Of a stretch of 46,425 nucleotides of DNA, positions 45,001 through 46,425 are shown piece after piece. This DNA is from an uncultured bacterium (lineage in GTDB: Bacteria > Fidelibacterota > Marinisomatia > Marinisomatales > UBA1611): NCBI GenBank assembly GCA_913020665.1, contig CAJVZI010000010.1:1-46425 (forward strand). The letters are read 5' to 3'. The position numbers were made by a program, and so were the translations under genes. The stretch's first letter is position 1, and each line of letters begins with the position of its first letter. The notes beneath the pieces are model-generated. The model was given only the letters and a program-made list of their open reading frames with translations. It did not search any database and was not told where the DNA came from.

Positions 45001-45392
45001 CATCTAATTATAACGGTCCGATCGGCATATATCCTTTGATAGGGGAACCAAGATACACGATACTCATACATTATGGTTCATTGAATAAGGTAGGTGATGG
45101 TAGCAACCTACCAGAAATTTTTCAATTACATCAAAATTATCCTAATCCATTTAATCCAATTACTAGGATCAATTATGAATTACCAATAAGCTCAAAAGTG
45201 AAGATCCATATATATGATATCACTGGTAAACTAGTATCAACATTATTAGATGAATTCAAGCCACCAGGTTATTGGCATATATTATGGGATGGAAAAAATA
45301 AGGATGGAAAAATAGTTTCTACAGGCATGTATATATATACTATTGAAACGAAAGAATTTATTAGATCAAAAAAATTATGTTTTATTAAATAG
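42039..45392 (+). CDS. Secreted right-handed parallel beta-helix protein with T9SS sorting tail
   Basis: A signal peptide (FFLLNIFISFLSA) precedes the DUF1565-like opening YYVATSYGNDTNNGTS, with TPFKTIAKAASVMSSGD and IRQGRYHETV. The body to about residue 630 has the turn pattern of a right-handed beta-helix: VVYGCNF, IRNCAFRNTDGTALEM, VDNCYFTNID, VEYNNLYDTG, HHNLAWNCESGGIMV and VYNNTVLNSG. This is seen in polysaccharide lyases and mannuronan-epimerase-like proteins; catalytic residues cannot be assigned. A beta-rich region (SGFRMMSSPVSG, PFQGFWVQASGG) common in FCB secreted proteins follows. The tail is type A T9SS: NYPNPFNPITRINYELP...GMYIYTIETKEF. At 1117 residues it is probably a surface carbohydrate-active protein. 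Confidence 0.83.
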   Translation: MNVNYFFLLNIFISFLSATNYYVATSYGNDTNNGTSINTPFKTIAKAASVMSSGDICYIRQGRYHETVTINNLDGSSGSAIIFTNYNNERVIMDGTIPITSTWTQVGSSNIWRTKLSSDIWQLFLDWEEQVMARWPNAKFSDNTIWDNDNYWAKGTIDDDENAYSNGTIIDDPYTNSAGTTINLSAAGFDLDETNKQAIAILNLGSFRTWSRLVTSHSGGTFNYSTVPNWKTKHHYYFLEGRREFLDQAGEWWYDTYNNADSLYYYANNGVDPNRLNFRGKVQSYAFSITGSEYIQIKNIEFFGTTVYFSNGDNCVVYGCNFMYPSCSKRMLRTVDTEPEMTKFASGSAGSAIRNCAFRNTDGTALEMWGGTDTVDNCYFTNIDYSVADNSSIMLTMRMNGTANVFRKNTVHRTGASATVMVGDAGLVEYNNLYDTGHLQSDGSMIQFMEDQQDGAICRYNWLHDTEKYGARFDHSGTADGTNGTMHHNLAWNCESGGIMVKGDNHKVYNNTVLNSGSKNDIIVFQVNNGDHASSIIRNNAADKIANHRTNNVAIDFGTYTNNWNGYNESVTLNSILTDTSNNDFSPGTSSPLIDAGTTISGITDQYTNNGSGPDVGAYEDGNTNWTAGHDWNVNTTFGSSWVPIHSATISGNSGFRMMSSPVSGTILGDLLDELWIQGMTGGDATSGNANVWVLNLAGQTWTAVSNISTQSLSAGQGFLVYVFDDIDFDTDSDLPVDLYVSGSHNTGNVSITSIPQNSFYLGGNPYTKTIDWDDISKTNLSTTVSVWDDASSDWKTYNGSSGDLTNGLIAPFQGFWVQASGGVGSFTIQADDISTTAGTFLGRTTEENTGSLAFTISSGDHTDNIYLTFGPNGSIYKDISDAPKLLPLQASPRIAAMTISDNIPMKINHLPYDLEGTYMIPLDLLSLDIDTAGHFVTYGDQVTLDLVEQDLPGHITYSIMDNISGIEHNMQSLLGLDLTTESKGTFSSNYNGPIGIYPLIGEPRYTILIHYGSLNKVGDGSNLPEIFQLHQNYPNPFNPITRINYELPISSKVKIHIYDITGKLVSTLLDEFKPPGYWHILWDGKNKDGKIVSTGMYIYTIETKEFIRSKKLCFIK

Positions 45393-45401
45393 GATGTTAT
45401 C

Positions 45402-45563
45402 ATGTATTTAAGATCTGTTATATACTTATTGTTTACTAGTCTTTTATATACTCAGGGACTTGATTTCCCAGATGAGCCTATCCAAGCACCTATAACCTAT
45501 ATATGGCCATTGGTTTTGATCGGAGGGTTGTTTTTCTTAAGAAGATCCAGACAAAATAAATAA
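45402..45563 (+). CDS. 53-aa secreted protein with C-terminal membrane tail and Arg cluster
   Basis: The frame starts at ATG 45402, 9 bases after the beta-helix gene, with AGGA upstream. It reads MYLRSVIYLLFTSLLYTQGL (signal peptide), a short acidic/proline linker (DFPDEPIQAPITY), a hydrophobic segment (IWPLVLIGGLFFL) and a basic end RRSRQNK. Apart from the tiny mature part, this is the layout of a C-terminal sorting signal (PEP-CTERM or PID-type: short motif, helix, Arg-rich end). No known family is recognised. It ends at TAA 45561-45563 and probably belongs to the same transcript. Confidence 0.55.
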   Translation: MYLRSVIYLLFTSLLYTQGLDFPDEPIQAPITYIWPLVLIGGLFFLRRSRQNK

Positions 45564-45615
45564 TACTTTTCACTTATATGTGTAATTGGATCATTGATCA
45601 TTAAATTAACATTCA

Positions 45616-46053
45616 ATGATAAAACTTTACCATAATCTAATCCTATGTATTGTTATTTTGGTTTCCTGTGCCAACGATTCAAAAAAACAGGCTCTAGTTT
45701 CAGATATGATATTGATTCCTAGTGGTGAGTTTATGATGGGTAGTACTGATCCACATACATTTCCAGATGAATATCCCCAGCACAAGGTTACAATATCTTC
45801 ATTCTTGATGGATAAATATGAGGTCACAAATAGGCAATTCAATGATTTTGTCAATAGCACTGGATATGTGACCACTGCAGAAAGACCATTTAAATACTAT
45901 GATGATCAATTAGGAGATTCAACATCAAGAAAAGGGTCTCTGATATTTGATGGCAGCGATTTTTTGGAAAAACAAAGAATCGAAGATCTAAGCTGGTGGA
46001 AATGGTGCGAACATGCTAGTTGGAAGCACCCGAATGGCCCTGGAAGTTCTATC
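45616..46053 (+). CDS. Formylglycine-generating-enzyme-like (SUMF1) lipoprotein, broken at its 3' end
   Basis: The signal peptide ends in the lipobox LVSC (C18). The SUMF1/FGE domain follows: MILIPSGEFMMGSTDPHTFPDEYP, HKVTISSFLMDKYEVTNRQF, FVNSTGYVTTAER and WWKWCEHASWKHPNGPGSSI. Family members continue with a -D-x-H-P-V-x-x-V-S-W segment and about 150 more residues, including the cysteines of true FGE. Here the match stops dead at I146, and the frame runs on only as low-complexity sequence to 46242. That frame is antisense to an rplE fragment. The gene is therefore a partial copy cut by the join near 46050; the real gene is presumably complete in the organism. Confidence 0.85.
46048..46053. 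other. Probable chimeric join
   Basis: Plus-strand homology to SUMF1 ends at codon 146 (46051-46053). Minus-strand homology to ribosomal protein uL5 ends at its codon 61 (46050-46052), just where the invariant T/SGQKP motif should follow. The two matches meet within a few bases, with no spacer or repeat between them. This is the signature of a sequence join rather than of two neighbouring genes. Confidence 0.82.
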
Positions 46054-46232
46054 AAAGATAAATCATTTTCACAAGATTTTAAAATTTTACTATCATTTCC
46101 ATCTAATCCAAGGCCCATGTTTAAAACAATTTTTTCTATTTTTGGACCCATGTATATATTTTTATATCCAAACATTTCTTTTAAACTGGGGTTTATCTCT
46201 CTCAAAATTATTTCTTTTATTCTAGGTTCCAT
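46050..46232 (-). pseudogene. rplE: Fragment of a second, foreign-looking rplE (uL5), N-terminal 61 residues
   Basis: On the minus strand the frame reads [20 protein letters not shown], then FGYKNIYMGPKIEKIVLNMG and SKILKSCENDLSLI. This is the canonical uL5 N-terminus, without the basic extension of the resident uL5 and clearly different in sequence. After I61 the frame continues 47 residues as antisense of the SUMF1 gene, with no uL5 similarity. The local sequence is visibly more AT-rich than its surroundings. It is best read as another organism's rplE joined here, not as a functional duplicate. Confidence 0.85.
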
Positions 46233-46425
46233 TATTTTTTAGTCTGTTCTTTTTTAGTAATTTCCATAATCTTTAAATTAGACATGTGGACAAAATTTTC
46301 TTTAGAAATAATCCCACCTTTTTTTTCCTTTGTAGTTTTCTCATGTTTCTTGATTAAATTAATACCTTTAACTTTAGCTTTATTTTCACTTTTTAAAATT
46401 TCGATCACTTCAGCTTTTTTTCCCT
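46232..46425 (-). CDS. rplX: Fragment of a second rplX (uL24), 5' end beyond the window
   Basis: The minus-strand frame, open at the window edge, reads [20 protein letters not shown], then INLIKKHEK, a [18 protein letters not shown] segment and ends ITKKEQTKK. This matches the C-terminal two-thirds of uL24 (KOW remnant, VEGVN-like and E-x-x-I-H-x-SN segments). Its stop overlaps the adjacent rplE start (TAATGG), the same gene order as in the resident spc segment. It differs strongly from the resident uL24 encoded at 4931-5242. Confidence 0.85.
   Translation of the reverse strand, partial: GKKAEVIEILKSENKAKVKGINLIKKHEKTTKEKKGGIISKENFVHMSNLKIMEITKKEQTKK

Noticed and set aside
45906-46232. A single 108-residue minus-strand gene
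   Set aside because: Only the first 61 residues are uL5; the rest is the antisense of the SUMF1 gene. It is a product of the join, not a novel fusion protein.
46054-46242. The plus-strand continuation of the SUMF1 frame as an unusual C-terminus
   Set aside because: It is the antisense of the rplE fragment, with Phe/Ile-rich low-complexity sequence and no SUMF1 similarity.

Overview
The window reads as an AT-rich bacterial chromosome segment. Two very large secreted proteins end in the type IX secretion (T9SS) sorting tail with the motif NYPNPFNP, which points to the FCB superphylum. This tail, the low GC, the GCTDP...DDGSC motif and the mix of FN3, M6 and beta-helix surface proteins fit candidate phylum Marinimicrobia (SAR406) or a close marine relative best. 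That placement is an inference from family knowledge; no search was run.

Region 1 (1-13884) is the fused S10-spc-alpha ribosomal protein operon in classical order. It runs from a 5'-truncated rplC through rplD-rplW-rplB-rpsS-rplV-rpsC-rplP-rpmC-rpsQ, rplN-rplX-rplE-rpsN-rpsH-rplF-rplR-rpsE-rpmD-rplO-secY, and map-infA-rpmJ-rpsM-rpsK-rpsD-rpoA-rplQ. Genes overlap or are separated by a few bases, and several start with GTG or TTG. A strong intrinsic terminator follows rplQ, but it lies inside the signal-peptide codons of the next gene.

Region 2 (13897-18666, + strand) is a short operon: a secreted GHL10 (PF02638) glycoside-hydrolase-like protein, urocanase (hutU), imidazolonepropionase (hutI), a small secreted unknown and a half-size DUF350-type membrane protein. 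A perfect bidirectional terminator separates it from a minus-strand pair. That pair is a fused polyprenol/phytol-kinase-type + DUF92 membrane protein, translationally coupled to a free methionine-R-sulfoxide reductase. A DUF3228 gene diverges from it.

Region 3 (21412-31109) is the most unusual block. It holds two tandem paralogous exported proteins (1598 and 986 aa) built from FN3-like modules, two CARDB-like Ig modules and a C-terminal caspase-like fold. In both, the catalytic His and Cys positions are replaced. They are followed by an LPP20-type lipoprotein and a membrane-anchored PKD-like protein. I read this as a candidate envelope or surface complex that uses dead caspase folds. A ROK sugar kinase follows.

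Region 4 (32240-46053) carries secreted or surface proteins. These are a 2650-aa M6 metalloprotease with LamG, amidotransferase-like, ALK/LTK-type glycine-rich, Ig and T9SS domains; a membrane/coiled-coil small protein; an LRR protein with plant-type repeats; a beta-helix protein with a T9SS tail; a 53-aa protein with a C-terminal sorting-tail look; and the start of a formylglycine-generating-enzyme-like lipoprotein.

Region 5 (about 46050-46425) does not belong to the rest. The lipoprotein breaks off inside a conserved motif, and the minus strand then carries a second, divergent rplX-rplE junction. Since this genome already has rplX and rplE at 4931-5877, this is most likely a chimeric assembly join to another organism. 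I saw no tRNA, rRNA, CRISPR or insertion sequence, and no gene-free stretch exceeds about 110 bases.
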